From positions 1-64,000 of the forward strand of contig JAFTYW010000017.1 in assembly GCA_017461245.1 (NCBI GenBank): a DNA stretch of 64,000 bases, given 5' to 3'. The notes beneath the pieces are model-generated. The model ran no database searches. It had not been told where the DNA came from and worked only from the letters and a program-made list of their open reading frames with translations. A program made the position numbers and the translations under genes. The number at the start of each line of letters is the position of its first letter. The first letter of the stretch is position 1. Source of the DNA: Oscillospiraceae bacterium. Lineage in GTDB: Bacteria; Bacillota; Clostridia; Oscillospirales; Ruminococcaceae. Below, piece by piece: positions 1 to 7,434 of the stretch.

Positions 1-258
1 CCTAACATTAAATCAGCTAAGAAGAGAGTGCTTGTTTCTGAGATCAATTATCTTCGCAACAAGGCCGTTCGCTCCAATCTCAAAACCATGATTAAAAAGG
101 CTGAGGCCTCTATTGCTGACAATGCTGCTGACAAAGCTGCAGTTGTTAACCAAGCAATCAAAACTATAGACAAAGCCGCTGCCAAGGGGATTCTTCACAA
201 GAATTGCGCTGCAAGAAAGAAATCGGCTCTTATCTGTAAGCTCAACAAGGCCGGCTAA
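1..258 (+). CDS. rpsT: 30S ribosomal protein S20, 5' partial
   Basis: Small-subunit ribosomal protein that binds 16S rRNA. The reading frame is open from base 1 and begins PNIKSAKKRV, which in S20 normally follows directly on the initiator Met, so only the start codon appears to lie outside the window. The 85 visible residues are Lys/Ala-rich helical sequence of the usual family length and end in LNKAG. A strong bidirectional terminator follows 24 bases after the stop codon. The ribosome binding site and promoter are not visible. Identification is secure from the N-terminal signature, size and composition. Confidence 0.96.
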   Translation, partial: PNIKSAKKRVLVSEINYLRNKAVRSNLKTMIKKAEASIADNAADKAAVVNQAIKTIDKAAAKGILHKNCAARKKSALICKLNKAG

Positions 259-281
259 TTCGAGTCTTTGCTATGCTTTAT

Positions 282-315
282 AAAACAGCACCTGATAATC
301 AGGTGCTGTTTTTTT
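282..315. terminator. Bidirectional intrinsic terminator between rpsT and spoVAE
   Basis: Perfect 10-bp stem CAGCACCTGA/TCAGGTGCTG with a 3-base loop, extended by AAAA/TTTT. A T-run follows on the plus strand and an A-run precedes it, so it can end both the rpsT transcript and the convergent spoVAE transcript. The right arm overlaps the last codons of spoVAE. Confidence 0.9.
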
Positions 316-673
316 CTTTTGATTTAAAGATTATTCCCATGACAAGCCCAAAGAATATGGCCGCCGCAATTCCGCCTGCGGTGGCTTTCAGTCCGCCTGT
401 CAAAGCGCCCCAGAGTGACTGGGTGTCAACAGCGTCTTTTACGCCCTTTGCAAGCGTGTTTCCAAAGCCCGTTAATGGAACGCTGGCGCCCGCTCCCGCA
501 AACTTAACAAGCGGCTCGTAAAGGCCAAGCCCGCCGAGTATTACACCCGCCACAACATAAGCTACTAAAATTCTCGCAGGGGTGAGGTTTGTTTTGTCAA
601 TCAAAATCTGACCGACGACGCAGAAAAGCCCGCCGATAAAAAAGGCCTTGACAACGTTTTCAAAAACTTCCAT
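299..673 (-). CDS. spoVAE: Stage V sporulation protein AE (SpoVAEB-type)
   Basis: Small integral membrane protein of the SpoVA channel, which moves Ca-dipicolinic acid into the forespore and out during germination. 124 residues from the ATG at 673 (MEVFENVVKAFFIGG), chosen because GGGGAGG lies just upstream; longer starts would run into spoVAD. The sequence is almost wholly hydrophobic, with about four membrane segments and the family-typical GAGASVPLTGFGN motif. It follows the spoVAD stop by one base, so the two are translationally coupled. Expression in the forespore under sigma-G is expected from the family and fits the promoter seen before spoVAD. Confidence 0.92.
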   Translation of the reverse strand: MEVFENVVKAFFIGGLFCVVGQILIDKTNLTPARILVAYVVAGVILGGLGLYEPLVKFAGAGASVPLTGFGNTLAKGVKDAVDTQSLWGALTGGLKATAGGIAAAIFFGLVMGIIFKSKEKNST

Positions 674-674
674 A

Positions 675-1694
675 CTACACCTCCCCGCAAGAGATATGAA
701 CAAGGTGCGAAACCGCAGGAATGCTCTCGCCCTGCTGAACGCTGACGGTCGACATAAGCGCACCCGTTGCCATCAGAAGAACGTTTTTGAGCTTCCCCGC
801 CGAGATATCCTGCATTATCTTGGAGCAAAAAACGCTGGCGCAGCAACCGCAGCCCGAGCCGCCCGAGTGAACGTCCTGCCGCTCGATATCGTAGATTATC
901 TTGCCGCAGTCGTTGTGCTGCGTGCGGATGTTGATGCCGTTGTCCATTAAGAGTCTTATCAGAAGGTCGCTGCCGAGTACACCAAGGTCGCCCGTTAAAA
1001 TCAAATCGTAGTCCTCGGGGCAGGTGCCGCTGTCCTCAAGAAATGCGGCAAGAGTAGAGGCTGCGGCGGGCGCCATTGCCGCGCCCATATTGTTTATATC
1101 GGTGATGCCCAGGTCCTCGATCTTGCCAAAGGTTACGGCGTGAATGCGAGGCAGGCTTTTTTCGCCCTCTCGGCTGACGACCACCGAACCCGCTCCCGTT
1201 ACAGTCCACTGCGCCGTCGGGGTTCTCTGGCCGCCGTAGTTTAGCGGAAAGCGAAACTGCCGCTCGGCCGAGCAGAAATGCGACGAGCTGACGGCGGCGC
1301 AGTGCTCAGCCGCGCCGCAGGCGCAAAGTGTTGATGCGAGCGCCAGCGACTCTGACATGGTAGAGCAGGCGCCGTAAAGACCAATGAATGGTATACCGAA
1401 TTCTCTTATGGCATAGGACGAGCTTATGCACTGATTTAAGAGGTCGCCGCCCATAATGTAGTCGATCTGCTCGGCGGCAATTTTGCCTTTTAAAAGTGCT
1501 CTTGAAACCGCGGTCTTCTGCAGCTGTGCTTCAGCCTTTTCATAGCTTTTCTGCCCCAAAAAAGCGTCCATTGAAATTACGTCGAAATATTCCCGAAGCG
1601 GCCCGTTTGCCTCCTTTTTGCCCACGACCGAGGCGTAAGAACGAATAACGGGCGGCTTTTTAAAAAACACCGTCCTGCCCTTTTTATTAAGCAT
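675..1694 (-). CDS. spoVAD: Stage V sporulation protein AD
   Basis: Thiolase-fold soluble subunit of the SpoVA complex; family members bind dipicolinic acid at the spore inner membrane. 339 residues, the normal length, with the family opening (GRTVFFKKPPVIRSYASVVGKKE) and the GLYGACSTMSESL region around the position of the thiolase nucleophile. The RBS AACGGAGGATATAAA precedes the ATG. spoVAE follows directly. In most spore formers spoVAC lies immediately upstream; here the upstream neighbour is an unrelated XRE gene and spoVAC is 6.5 kb away in the same orientation. Identification is secure. Confidence 0.96.
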   Translation of the reverse strand: MLNKKGRTVFFKKPPVIRSYASVVGKKEANGPLREYFDVISMDAFLGQKSYEKAEAQLQKTAVSRALLKGKIAAEQIDYIMGGDLLNQCISSSYAIREFGIPFIGLYGACSTMSESLALASTLCACGAAEHCAAVSSSHFCSAERQFRFPLNYGGQRTPTAQWTVTGAGSVVVSREGEKSLPRIHAVTFGKIEDLGITDINNMGAAMAPAAASTLAAFLEDSGTCPEDYDLILTGDLGVLGSDLLIRLLMDNGINIRTQHNDCGKIIYDIERQDVHSGGSGCGCCASVFCSKIMQDISAGKLKNVLLMATGALMSTVSVQQGESIPAVSHLVHISCGEV

Positions 1695-1730
1695 TTTATA
1701 TCCTCCGTTTTGCTTTCATTTACTTACCAA

Positions 1731-1760
1731 TATTATTTACAGCAAAACCTTGCATATTCA
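1731..1760 (-). promoter_or_regulatory. Putative sigma-G promoter of spoVAD-spoVAE
   Basis: On the minus strand, TGAATA (1755-1760), a 17-base spacer and AATAATA (1731-1737) resemble the sigma-G consensus (TGMATA, 17-18 bases, CATAMTA), with one mismatch in the -10. A forespore promoter is expected here because spoVAD is cut off from spoVAC. Confidence 0.5.
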
Positions 1761-1771
1761 GCACAAAATAA

Positions 1772-1798
1772 AAGCGCCCCGATTTATCTCGGAGCGCT
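1772..1798 (-). terminator. Intrinsic terminator of the XRE gene
   Basis: On the minus strand the arms AGCGCTCCGA and TCGGGGCGCT form a 10-bp stem with one wobble pair and a 6-base loop, followed by TTTTATTTT. It begins at the XRE stop codon and isolates that gene from spoVAD. Confidence 0.75.
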
Positions 1799-1997
1799 AA
1801 TCTTTTACGTATTCCATTATATCCTCGACCCTGCAATCGAGAATCTGACACAAGCGGTCAATGGTAACGGTTTTAACAACTGCGTTGCTTCTTAATCTGT
1901 GAAGTTGAGCATTGTCAATTCCGTAGTCCTTGATGAGCTTGTATTGAGTTATGTTTTTCTTTTTGAGGGTCTTCCACAAAGGTTCGTAACTAATCAT
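1797..1997 (-). CDS. Small XRE/Cro-type HTH regulator
   Basis: 66-residue single-domain DNA-binding protein from the ATG at 1997. A GTG nine bases upstream is rejected because it lies inside the Shine-Dalgarno AGAGGTGG. The HTH spans nearly the whole chain (ITQYKLIKDYGIDNAQLHRLRSN...VTIDRLCQILDCRVEDIM), the layout of short Cro-like repressors. It is divergent from a 59-residue protein, with a perfect 32-bp palindrome between the two starts. I infer that it binds that palindrome and represses itself and/or its neighbour. No effector domain is present. Family certain; regulatory role inferred. Confidence 0.85.
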   Translation of the reverse strand: MISYEPLWKTLKKKNITQYKLIKDYGIDNAQLHRLRSNAVVKTVTIDRLCQILDCRVEDIMEYVKD

Positions 1998-2037
1998 TCT
2001 TTCCACCTCTCTTGTATTTTACCTCGTTACGCGTTAT

Positions 2038-2069
2038 AATAATATTGTGCGTATACGCACAATATTATT
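2038..2069. promoter_or_regulatory. Perfect 32-bp palindromic operator
   Basis: Two 16-base half-sites (AATAATATTGTGCGTA and its complement) meet with no spacer; the core reads TTGTGCGTATACGCACAA. It lies between the divergent XRE gene and the small gene at 2084 and ends three bases before the GAGGTGG ribosome binding site of the latter. Likely operator of the neighbouring regulator. Confidence 0.75.
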
Positions 2070-2083
2070 TTGAGGTGGAATAT

Positions 2084-2263
2084 ATGATGACTTTAAACTA
2101 TTTCAAAGACAAGGTTTTCGATATGATAAACGAAAGTGACGAGCTTGATATTATTGACATTTTCACCAGAGATAATGAAAACACTTTTATTATTATGGTA
2201 AAGGGCGGATTTTTTACAATAAAGTTCTCCCAATGTATTGAAATACCCAATATTAAGCTATAA
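2084..2263 (+). CDS. Hypothetical 59-residue protein
   Basis: Not recognised. Start at the first ATG of an ATGATG pair, five bases after GAGGTGG; longer in-frame starts would run into the palindrome and lack a ribosome binding site. The sequence is acidic in the first half (ESDELDIIDIFTRDNEN) and then beta-like and hydrophobic (TFIIMVKGGFFTIKFSQ), with no membrane segment, Cys motif or signal peptide. It is divergent from an XRE regulator across a palindrome, the arrangement of a regulator with its controlled small partner. A toxin-antitoxin role is possible but nothing in the chain shows it. Confidence 0.6.
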   Translation: MMTLNYFKDKVFDMINESDELDIIDIFTRDNENTFIIMVKGGFFTIKFSQCIEIPNIKL

Positions 2264-2268
2264 AATTA

Positions 2269-2296
2269 TTGATTTTGCGGCCGAATATGTTATACT
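2269..2296 (+). promoter_or_regulatory. Putative sigma-A promoter of eutH
   Basis: TTGATT (2269-2274), 16 bases, TATACT (2291-2296), ending 38 bases before the eutH ATG, which has TTGAGG as ribosome binding site. Confidence 0.5.
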
Positions 2297-2334
2297 TAAA
2301 TTTGTAAAACAGTTTAGCTTTTGAGGTTTGAAAA

Positions 2335-3417
2335 ATGGGTTTTGACAAAATTGTTATCATAATAATGGCGGTGTTTTCGGCTATCGGCGCGCTTGACCGA
2401 ATTTTCGGAAATCGCTTAGGACTTGGAAAGTCCTTTGAAAACGGAATTAAGACGATTGCCGAGCTCTCGCTCTCGATGATCGGTATTATAGTGCTGGCTC
2501 CCGTTTTGGCTGACCTTTTGGAGCCTGTTATCGTTCCTGTTTACAAATTTTTAGGTGCAGATGCCGCAATCTTTGCGGGAACGCTGCTTGCCTGCGATAT
2601 GGGCGGCGCTCCACTGGCGAGTGAGCTTGCCTCTTCGCCCGAGGCGGCAAGCCTCGGCGGACTTATATGCGCATCAATGCTGGGCGCAACTGTTTCGTTT
2701 ACCATTCCCGTAGCGATGAGCGCAATAGAAAGCGGCGACAAAAAATACGCCGCAAAGGGAATCTTGTGCGGCGTTATAACAGTTCCCATAGGAATTTTTA
2801 TGGGCGGGCTTACTGCAGGCTTTAACGTGGTTATGATTTTGAAAAACTGCGTTCCCATTATTCTTTTCTCGCTGCTTATCGCTCTCGGGCTTTGGAAAGC
2901 CGAGCGCTTTCTGATAAAGGGCTTTGAACTTTTCGGCAAGCTTATAACCGCCGTTGCCACGGTTGGTCTTGCAGCGGCAGGAATTGAGCTCACCACCGAT
3001 TTTGTGATGATCCCCGGCCTTGCCTCTGTTACCGACGCCTTTGCCGTTGTTGGCGAGATCGCCATTGTGCTTTCGGGCGCATTCCCGCTAATTGCAGTTA
3101 TAACAAAGCTACTCAAAAAGCCTTTTAACAAGCTCGGAGAGCTTCTTAAAATGAACGAAACCTCGGTTTCGGGCCTTGTTGCAACCCTTGCAAACTCCAT
3201 TGCAACCTTTGATATGGTCAAAAGCATGGACGAGCGGGGAAAGATAGTAAACATGGCATTTGCCGTTTCGGGCGCATTTGTACTCGGCGACCATCTTGCC
3301 TTTACCGCAGGCTACGATAGCTCTATGATAGGAGCCGTAATCGTCGGCAAGCTCTGCGCAGGCATCACCGCCGTAATGCTTGCTCTATTTATAACAAGAA
3401 AAACAACCAAAAATTAA
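2335..3417 (+). CDS. eutH: EutH-family ethanolamine permease
   Basis: Multi-pass inner-membrane protein of the EutH family, which facilitates ethanolamine uptake at low external concentration. 360 residues, the usual length, with about ten hydrophobic segments and the typical N-terminus (GALDRIFGNRLGLGKSFENGI) and ACDMGGAPLASELA motif. The gene stands alone: no eutABC, eutT or shell genes are in the window, so the ethanolamine may serve as a nitrogen source or be handled elsewhere on the chromosome. A hairpin terminator follows directly. Family identification is strong; substrate is by family only. Confidence 0.9.
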   Translation: MGFDKIVIIIMAVFSAIGALDRIFGNRLGLGKSFENGIKTIAELSLSMIGIIVLAPVLADLLEPVIVPVYKFLGADAAIFAGTLLACDMGGAPLASELASSPEAASLGGLICASMLGATVSFTIPVAMSAIESGDKKYAAKGILCGVITVPIGIFMGGLTAGFNVVMILKNCVPIILFSLLIALGLWKAERFLIKGFELFGKLITAVATVGLAAAGIELTTDFVMIPGLASVTDAFAVVGEIAIVLSGAFPLIAVITKLLKKPFNKLGELLKMNETSVSGLVATLANSIATFDMVKSMDERGKIVNMAFAVSGAFVLGDHLAFTAGYDSSMIGAVIVGKLCAGITAVMLALFITRKTTKN

Positions 3418-3422
3418 TTCAA

Positions 3423-3453
3423 AAAAGGCTTGCCTCTCGGCAAGCCTTTTTCT
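3423..3453 (+). terminator. Intrinsic terminator after eutH
   Basis: AAAAGGCTTGCC, loop TCTC, GGCAAGCCTTTT and a further T-run: a 12-bp perfect stem. It belongs to a family of near-identical hairpins (arms GGCTTGCC/GGCAAGCC) seen after several genes in the first 8 kb. Confidence 0.9.
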
Positions 3454-3454
3454 A

Positions 3455-3483
3455 TTTACAAACGCACTTTCAAATGATATACT
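3455..3483 (+). promoter_or_regulatory. Putative sigma-A promoter of the RsgI-like lipoprotein gene
   Basis: TTTACA (3455-3460), 17 bases, TATACT (3478-3483), 38 bases before the ATG, which has GGGAGG as ribosome binding site. Confidence 0.55.
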
Positions 3484-3521
3484 ATGCTTAGAAACCACCT
3501 TTAATATCGGGAGGAAACAAA

Positions 3522-4787
3522 ATGAAAAAGCTTCTTGCGCTGCTTATGGCAATTACCCTTATTCTTGCGTTTTCCGCTTGCGGCAAAGACAACTCATCAG
3601 ACAATCTTTCGTCAACCGTCGCAATCACCGAATTTCAAAAGCCCGAGGGCTACGCATCTGTTCTTCTGGTTACCATCAACCCCAAGTTCGAGCTTTATCT
3701 CGACGCAAACAGCTCTGTTATGGCAATAAACGCCTTAAACGACGATGCCCAGTCATTCAAAGCTGAAATTGATCTGTCCGCGCCCGCCCTTGACGCTGTT
3801 ATTGAGAAAATCTTAACTGCAGCTAATCAAAAGGGCTTTGTAAATGCCGACAAGCCCGAGATATCCTTTGAGGTTTCTGAGGTTAAAGTTGCAGGCATTG
3901 ACAAAGCCAACATTCTTGACAAGGCCACCTCTGCCGCAAACAAGGCGGCCGATGCTCTCAAGCTTGGCGTTACAGTTAACACCAGCAGCCAGCCTGCCAC
4001 TGATACAGAGAGCCAAAGCAGCTCCTCTGATACAGCCACATCTTCGCAGGCTTCTACCTCAAGCAAGACATCCACATCATCAAATCTTAATTCCGATAAT
4101 AGTAGCTCCAAAACCTCAAGTAAGGTTATTGAAACCTCGAGCAAGGCTTCTACATCATCAAAGCTTGATGAGAGCGTCAGCGAGGCTCACACCCACAGTT
4201 TTAGCAAAGCGACCTGCACAGAGAGCGCAAAATGTGCCTGTGGCAAAACAGACGGCGAGGCATTAGGTCACAAATGGGCAGAGGCCACCTGTTTTCAGCG
4301 CAAGACCTGCACCGTTTGCAAAAAAACTGAGGGTGAGATTTTGCCCCACAATTACGTTGACGGATTTTGCTCATATTGTAAGGAGTTTGAGTCCATCAAC
4401 CCAAAAAATATTAAGCAGAACGTTGAGTACATAGGCAACTTCCGCATGTCAGGCGACACTCTCATCGCTTCCGCATTTATGTTTGACAGCGAGGCCTGTG
4501 TTCTTATAGACCGCACCTTTACCACTACTCCGAGCGACCCCGAGCAGACACCCGTTATCTTCAACGGCAAAAAATACTACTCCGAGGGCGGCGGTATGGA
4601 GCCGTACAAATACAATCTCACCGATAAGTATGTTGAGGTTACTCAAAGCTTTTACGAGGAAAGCCCCGAGGGAACAAATCTCCGTGTTCATCTTATGAAG
4701 GACGGCCGGCTTATTGTAAAAGCCACAAGGTTCATCGAATACCCCGCAGGATCGGTTTACTCAACCGATATAAACCAAGTCCTTTAA
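3522..4787 (+). CDS. Lipoprotein with RsgI-like extracytoplasmic domain and Cys/His repeats
   Basis: 421-residue exported lipoprotein: signal peptide with lipobox LAFSAC (Cys20). Residues about 45-130 (YASVLLVTINPKFELYLDAN...) resemble the extracytoplasmic domain of RsgI-type anti-sigma factors, but there is no cytoplasmic anti-sigma domain or transmembrane helix and no sigma gene nearby. A Ser/Thr-rich linker (about 155-225) leads to two to three short HxWxxATCxxxxxCxxCxxxxG-like units (226-290), common in clostridial surface proteins. The C-terminal 130 residues are not recognised. Flanked by its own promoter and terminator. It could be a cell-surface adhesin or sensor; function unknown. 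Confidence 0.8.
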   Translation: MKKLLALLMAITLILAFSACGKDNSSDNLSSTVAITEFQKPEGYASVLLVTINPKFELYLDANSSVMAINALNDDAQSFKAEIDLSAPALDAVIEKILTAANQKGFVNADKPEISFEVSEVKVAGIDKANILDKATSAANKAADALKLGVTVNTSSQPATDTESQSSSSDTATSSQASTSSKTSTSSNLNSDNSSSKTSSKVIETSSKASTSSKLDESVSEAHTHSFSKATCTESAKCACGKTDGEALGHKWAEATCFQRKTCTVCKKTEGEILPHNYVDGFCSYCKEFESINPKNIKQNVEYIGNFRMSGDTLIASAFMFDSEACVLIDRTFTTTPSDPEQTPVIFNGKKYYSEGGGMEPYKYNLTDKYVEVTQSFYEESPEGTNLRVHLMKDGRLIVKATRFIEYPAGSVYSTDINQVL

Positions 4788-4793
4788 TCGCAA

Positions 4794-4825
4794 AAAATGC
4801 TTGCCTTTCGGCAAGCATTTTTATT
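4794..4825 (+). terminator. Terminator between lipoprotein and SDR genes
   Basis: AAAATGCTTGCC, loop TTTC, GGCAAGCATTTT: a 12-bp perfect stem with T-run; symmetric enough to serve the convergent SDR gene as well. Confidence 0.88.
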
Positions 4826-4844
4826 TTAGTGCAGATTTTTCATG

Positions 4845-5579
4845 CTATATTTTTTTCCTGCAGCCGTCTATCTGAACGTTCTGTCCGCTGATATAGGCGG
4901 CGCTGTCGCTTGCAAGAAAGCAAATAAGGTCGGCGTTTTCTCGGGTCGAGCCTGTTCTGCCGCTGTACGAATTTGCATTAGGCTCAACATAATCAATATC
5001 GTCCTGCTCGGCGGGGCTGACAGTACCCGGAGACACCGCATTTACAGTTATATTATCCGCCGCAACCTCTTTGGCAAGCGCCTTGGTAAGAGAAATAACC
5101 GCGCCCTTTGTTGCAGAATACATCGCCATTGTGGGATTGCCGTAAACCCCTGCGACTGATGCCACGTTAATTATTCTACCGTAGTGGTTTTGCTTCATAT
5201 TGCCGAGCACTGCCTTTGTGAAATACACAGTTCCCATAATATTTACGTCAATAAACTTTTTCCAAGTGTCGATATCGGTGTCGACAAAGGCGGTATAATG
5301 GCGCCAAAGAGCCGCATTGTTTACAAGAATATCAATTTTGCCAAATCGGCTAATTGAGCTTTCAACAACCTTTAAAACGGAATCGTTATCCGAAACGTCG
5401 CAGACAAGGCTCAAAACGTTCCCCGTGATGCTTTTTACCTCAGCCTCGGTTTTAGCTAACGCCTCATCATTATAATCAACCAATATAACGTTGGCTCCGC
5501 CCTTTGCAAACTGCAGGGCGCAGGCCTTGCCTATACCCACCGCCGCACCGGTTATTAAAACTGTTTTATCCTTAAACAT
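4845..5579 (-). CDS. SDR-family NAD(P)-dependent oxidoreductase
   Basis: 244 residues from the ATG at 5579 (MFKDKTVLITGAAVGIGKAC), preceded by GAGGTGAAGGAT; the upstream in-frame start lies inside the preceding gene. Classical short-chain dehydrogenase features: TGxxxGIG cofactor loop (residues 10-16), NNA (91-93), catalytic Ser in NVASVAG, YSATKGA (YxxxK) and the PG motif after the active site. A FabG-like assignment is possible, but no fatty acid genes are near. It follows a type I dehydroquinase-like gene by 10 bases and is divergent from an AraC regulator, which suggests a small catabolic operon. The substrate cannot be told from sequence. Confidence 0.88.
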   Translation of the reverse strand: MFKDKTVLITGAAVGIGKACALQFAKGGANVILVDYNDEALAKTEAEVKSITGNVLSLVCDVSDNDSVLKVVESSISRFGKIDILVNNAALWRHYTAFVDTDIDTWKKFIDVNIMGTVYFTKAVLGNMKQNHYGRIINVASVAGVYGNPTMAMYSATKGAVISLTKALAKEVAADNITVNAVSPGTVSPAEQDDIDYVEPNANSYSGRTGSTRENADLICFLASDSAAYISGQNVQIDGCRKKI

Positions 5580-5589
5580 ATCCTTCACC

Positions 5590-6348
5590 TCAAAAATCAA
5601 TAACGTCACGAATTGTTTTCATAGTACTTAAGAGCGGCTGAACGGGAGTCGAGAGCGCGTCATGCTCGTAAACGCAAAGCGCCATACAACAACCGAGCTT
5701 TATTCCAAGTCTTCTGTGCATAGAGCACTGGCCGCCCGACAGGAACAGAAACGGTGCGCCGAGCTCCCGCCTTAAAAGGTCGGTAATTCGCAGGTTTTCG
5801 ATCTGCTGCTCCATTGTATCGGCCCCTGCTACGATTTTTATTATATCTGCGCCGCGGCGTTTTTGCTCAAGCGCCATCTCAAGCACCTTTTCAGCAGTCA
5901 TAAATTTCCAAACATGCGACGACATTATGACCTCGGCCCCAAGGCTATGCAGCTTTTCGATGAGCTTCATTTGCTTTTTGATTGCATCTTTATCGTCGGT
6001 AAGCTCCTCGGGGTGTTTTGCGAACATATCCCCCATAACGTCAACAAGGGTGGCGCCGCTCTCGGCTACCAAAATAAGCTCCTCGGCTATTTGGTCGTCG
6101 GTCTTGCCCTCGTTGCTTCTGCATCTGTAATAGGTAGCGTAGCAGGGCTTATCCTGCATCTCGGCAAAAATTCTTTTATATGTATCGGCGTTGTGATATT
6201 CGCCCTTTAGGCACTCGATCTGCAGTCCGTAAGCGTCTGCGCCAAGGCAGTTTGCATTTCGTGTTCTACCTATCGCAGTTTCAGGTGTTTCGCACTGAAG
6301 CATTACTGTAAGCAAAGGCTTTTCGTGATTTAAAAAGGTTTTACTCAT
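5590..6348 (-). CDS. Type I 3-dehydroquinate dehydratase-like protein
   Basis: 252 residues from the ATG at 6348 with GGAGATG upstream; the reading frame extends further but without a supported start. TIM-barrel type I dehydroquinase family: a conserved His in MSSHVW and the Schiff-base Lys in ADIIKIVAGA align with the catalytic pair. The usual EWR motif near the N-terminus is degenerate (LQIEC). The same window encodes a type II enzyme (aroQ) inside the aro operon, so this protein is probably not the biosynthetic enzyme. Paired with an SDR and a divergent AraC regulator, it may act on quinate/shikimate-like or other cyclic polyols. Family confident; reaction unproven. Confidence 0.8.
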   Translation of the reverse strand: MSKTFLNHEKPLLTVMLQCETPETAIGRTRNANCLGADAYGLQIECLKGEYHNADTYKRIFAEMQDKPCYATYYRCRSNEGKTDDQIAEELILVAESGATLVDVMGDMFAKHPEELTDDKDAIKKQMKLIEKLHSLGAEVIMSSHVWKFMTAEKVLEMALEQKRRGADIIKIVAGADTMEQQIENLRITDLLRRELGAPFLFLSGGQCSMHRRLGIKLGCCMALCVYEHDALSTPVQPLLSTMKTIRDVIDF

Positions 6349-6512
6349 TTTGCCATCTCCTATCAGCAGCACAAGTTCTTTTCTTTTATTATAGTATCTT
6401 ATCCGCCTATTACAATAGCAAAAACGATATAGTTTTAACATTTATGATACTATTTTAGCAAAAAAACGTTGAGTTATTTGTAAAATTTGATATAATTATC
6501 TTTGGTGATAGT

Positions 6513-7271
6513 ATGGACGGATTTAAAAACATCATAGTAACCGAAATAGAGGCGCCCATCGTTGTGCATTCGGAAACGGGGCGCAAGCTTAAAATGGTTG
6601 AGAGGGAGAGCTACGGCCTTTCGCTATGCTACGGCGGGCAGATCACCTACAAAATGAACGGCAAGACCTTTGTGTCAAAGCCAGACGTTGCCCTTTTGCA
6701 CCCGCAGGGCGCAACCTACGATATCACAGGCGACAAGGACGGCCTGTTCCCGCTTATAAATTTTTACAGCCGTGATTTTTTGTGCGACGAGATAAAGGTC
6801 ATCCCGCTGAAAAACCCGCAGGCCTGCCTCAAACTCTTTGAGGCCGCAAAAATCAGCTACAACGACGGCGACCGCCTTAAAGCCTTCAGCAATTTATATG
6901 CGCTTTTTGGCGAGGTTTTTTCAGAAAACATTAAAAAGCACGGCGCCCTCGCTTCTGCTATCAAGTATGTAGACGAGCATTTAGAAAGCCCCGAGCTTTC
7001 TAACACGGAAATCGCAAATCACCTCGGCATCAGCGAGGTTTATTTGCGAAAGCTGTTTTTATCCCACTGTGGCACCACCCCAAGACAATACATCTTGGAT
7101 TTGAGGCTCCGCAAGGCAAAGGAGCTGCTTGTTGACACGCCGCTTTCGGTTTGCGAGATTGCGGAAGAATGCGGCTTTTCAAGCGTCTATCATTTTTGCC
7201 GAACATTCAAGGGGCGAGAGGGGCAAACTCCCACACAATACGCCGCCGCAAACAGAATATACAAGATTTAA
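6513..7271 (+). CDS. AraC-family transcriptional regulator
   Basis: 252 residues: N-terminal cupin-like sensing region (YGLSLCYGGQITYKMNGKTF...DVALLHPQG), then a C-terminal pair of helix-turn-helix motifs (IANHLGISEVYLRKLFLSHCGTTPRQYI and IAEECGFSSVYHFCRTFKGREGQTPTQY), the canonical AraC/XylS layout and length. Divergent from the dehydroquinase-like/SDR pair with 164 bases between the starts; the likely target is that pair, by position. The ligand is unknown. Start is the ATG following GGTGATAGT; no strong Shine-Dalgarno is visible. Confidence 0.88.
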   Translation: MDGFKNIIVTEIEAPIVVHSETGRKLKMVERESYGLSLCYGGQITYKMNGKTFVSKPDVALLHPQGATYDITGDKDGLFPLINFYSRDFLCDEIKVIPLKNPQACLKLFEAAKISYNDGDRLKAFSNLYALFGEVFSENIKKHGALASAIKYVDEHLESPELSNTEIANHLGISEVYLRKLFLSHCGTTPRQYILDLRLRKAKELLVDTPLSVCEIAEECGFSSVYHFCRTFKGREGQTPTQYAAANRIYKI

Positions 7272-7300
7272 AAAGACTTGCCTTACGGCAAGCCTTTTCT
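7270..7300 (+). terminator. Terminator after the araC-type gene
   Basis: AAGACTTGCC, loop TTAC, GGCAAGCCTT with one mismatch, followed by TTCTTG. Same hairpin family as those after eutH and the RsgI-like gene; the T-tract is weak. Confidence 0.65.
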
Positions 7301-7302
7301 TG

Positions 7303-7370
7303 TGTAGGGAACGGATTAATCCGTTCCGTTTCGGAATGCATAAATGCATTCCCTACAATTAAAACAATGT
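7303..7370. repeat. Modular palindromic intergenic repeat, copy A
   Basis: Begins TGTAGGG and ends CCCTACA, followed by AATTAAAACAATGT. Inside are two hairpins, GGAACGGATTAATCCGTTCC and GGAATGCATAAATGCATTCC. The tail and both hairpins recur in copy B at 8162, in the same orientation. Confidence 0.85.
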
Positions 7371-7375
7371 ATTCC

Positions 7376-7404
7376 TTGCAATCATACACAAACTATGATA
7401 TACT
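7376..7404 (+). promoter_or_regulatory. Putative sigma-A promoter of the Cys-rich membrane protein gene
   Basis: TTGCAA (7376-7381), 17 bases, TATACT (7399-7404), 30 bases before the ATG, immediately downstream of repeat copy A. Confidence 0.55.
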
Positions 7405-7434
7405 TAAGAAAATGACATCAAGGAGGAATTTAAT

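Noticed and set aside
2541..3254. 237-residue frame opposite eutH
   Set aside because: Shadow of the EutH coding sequence; no ribosome binding site and low-complexity composition. Similar antisense frames at 12113-12787 and 14834-15481 were rejected for the same reason.
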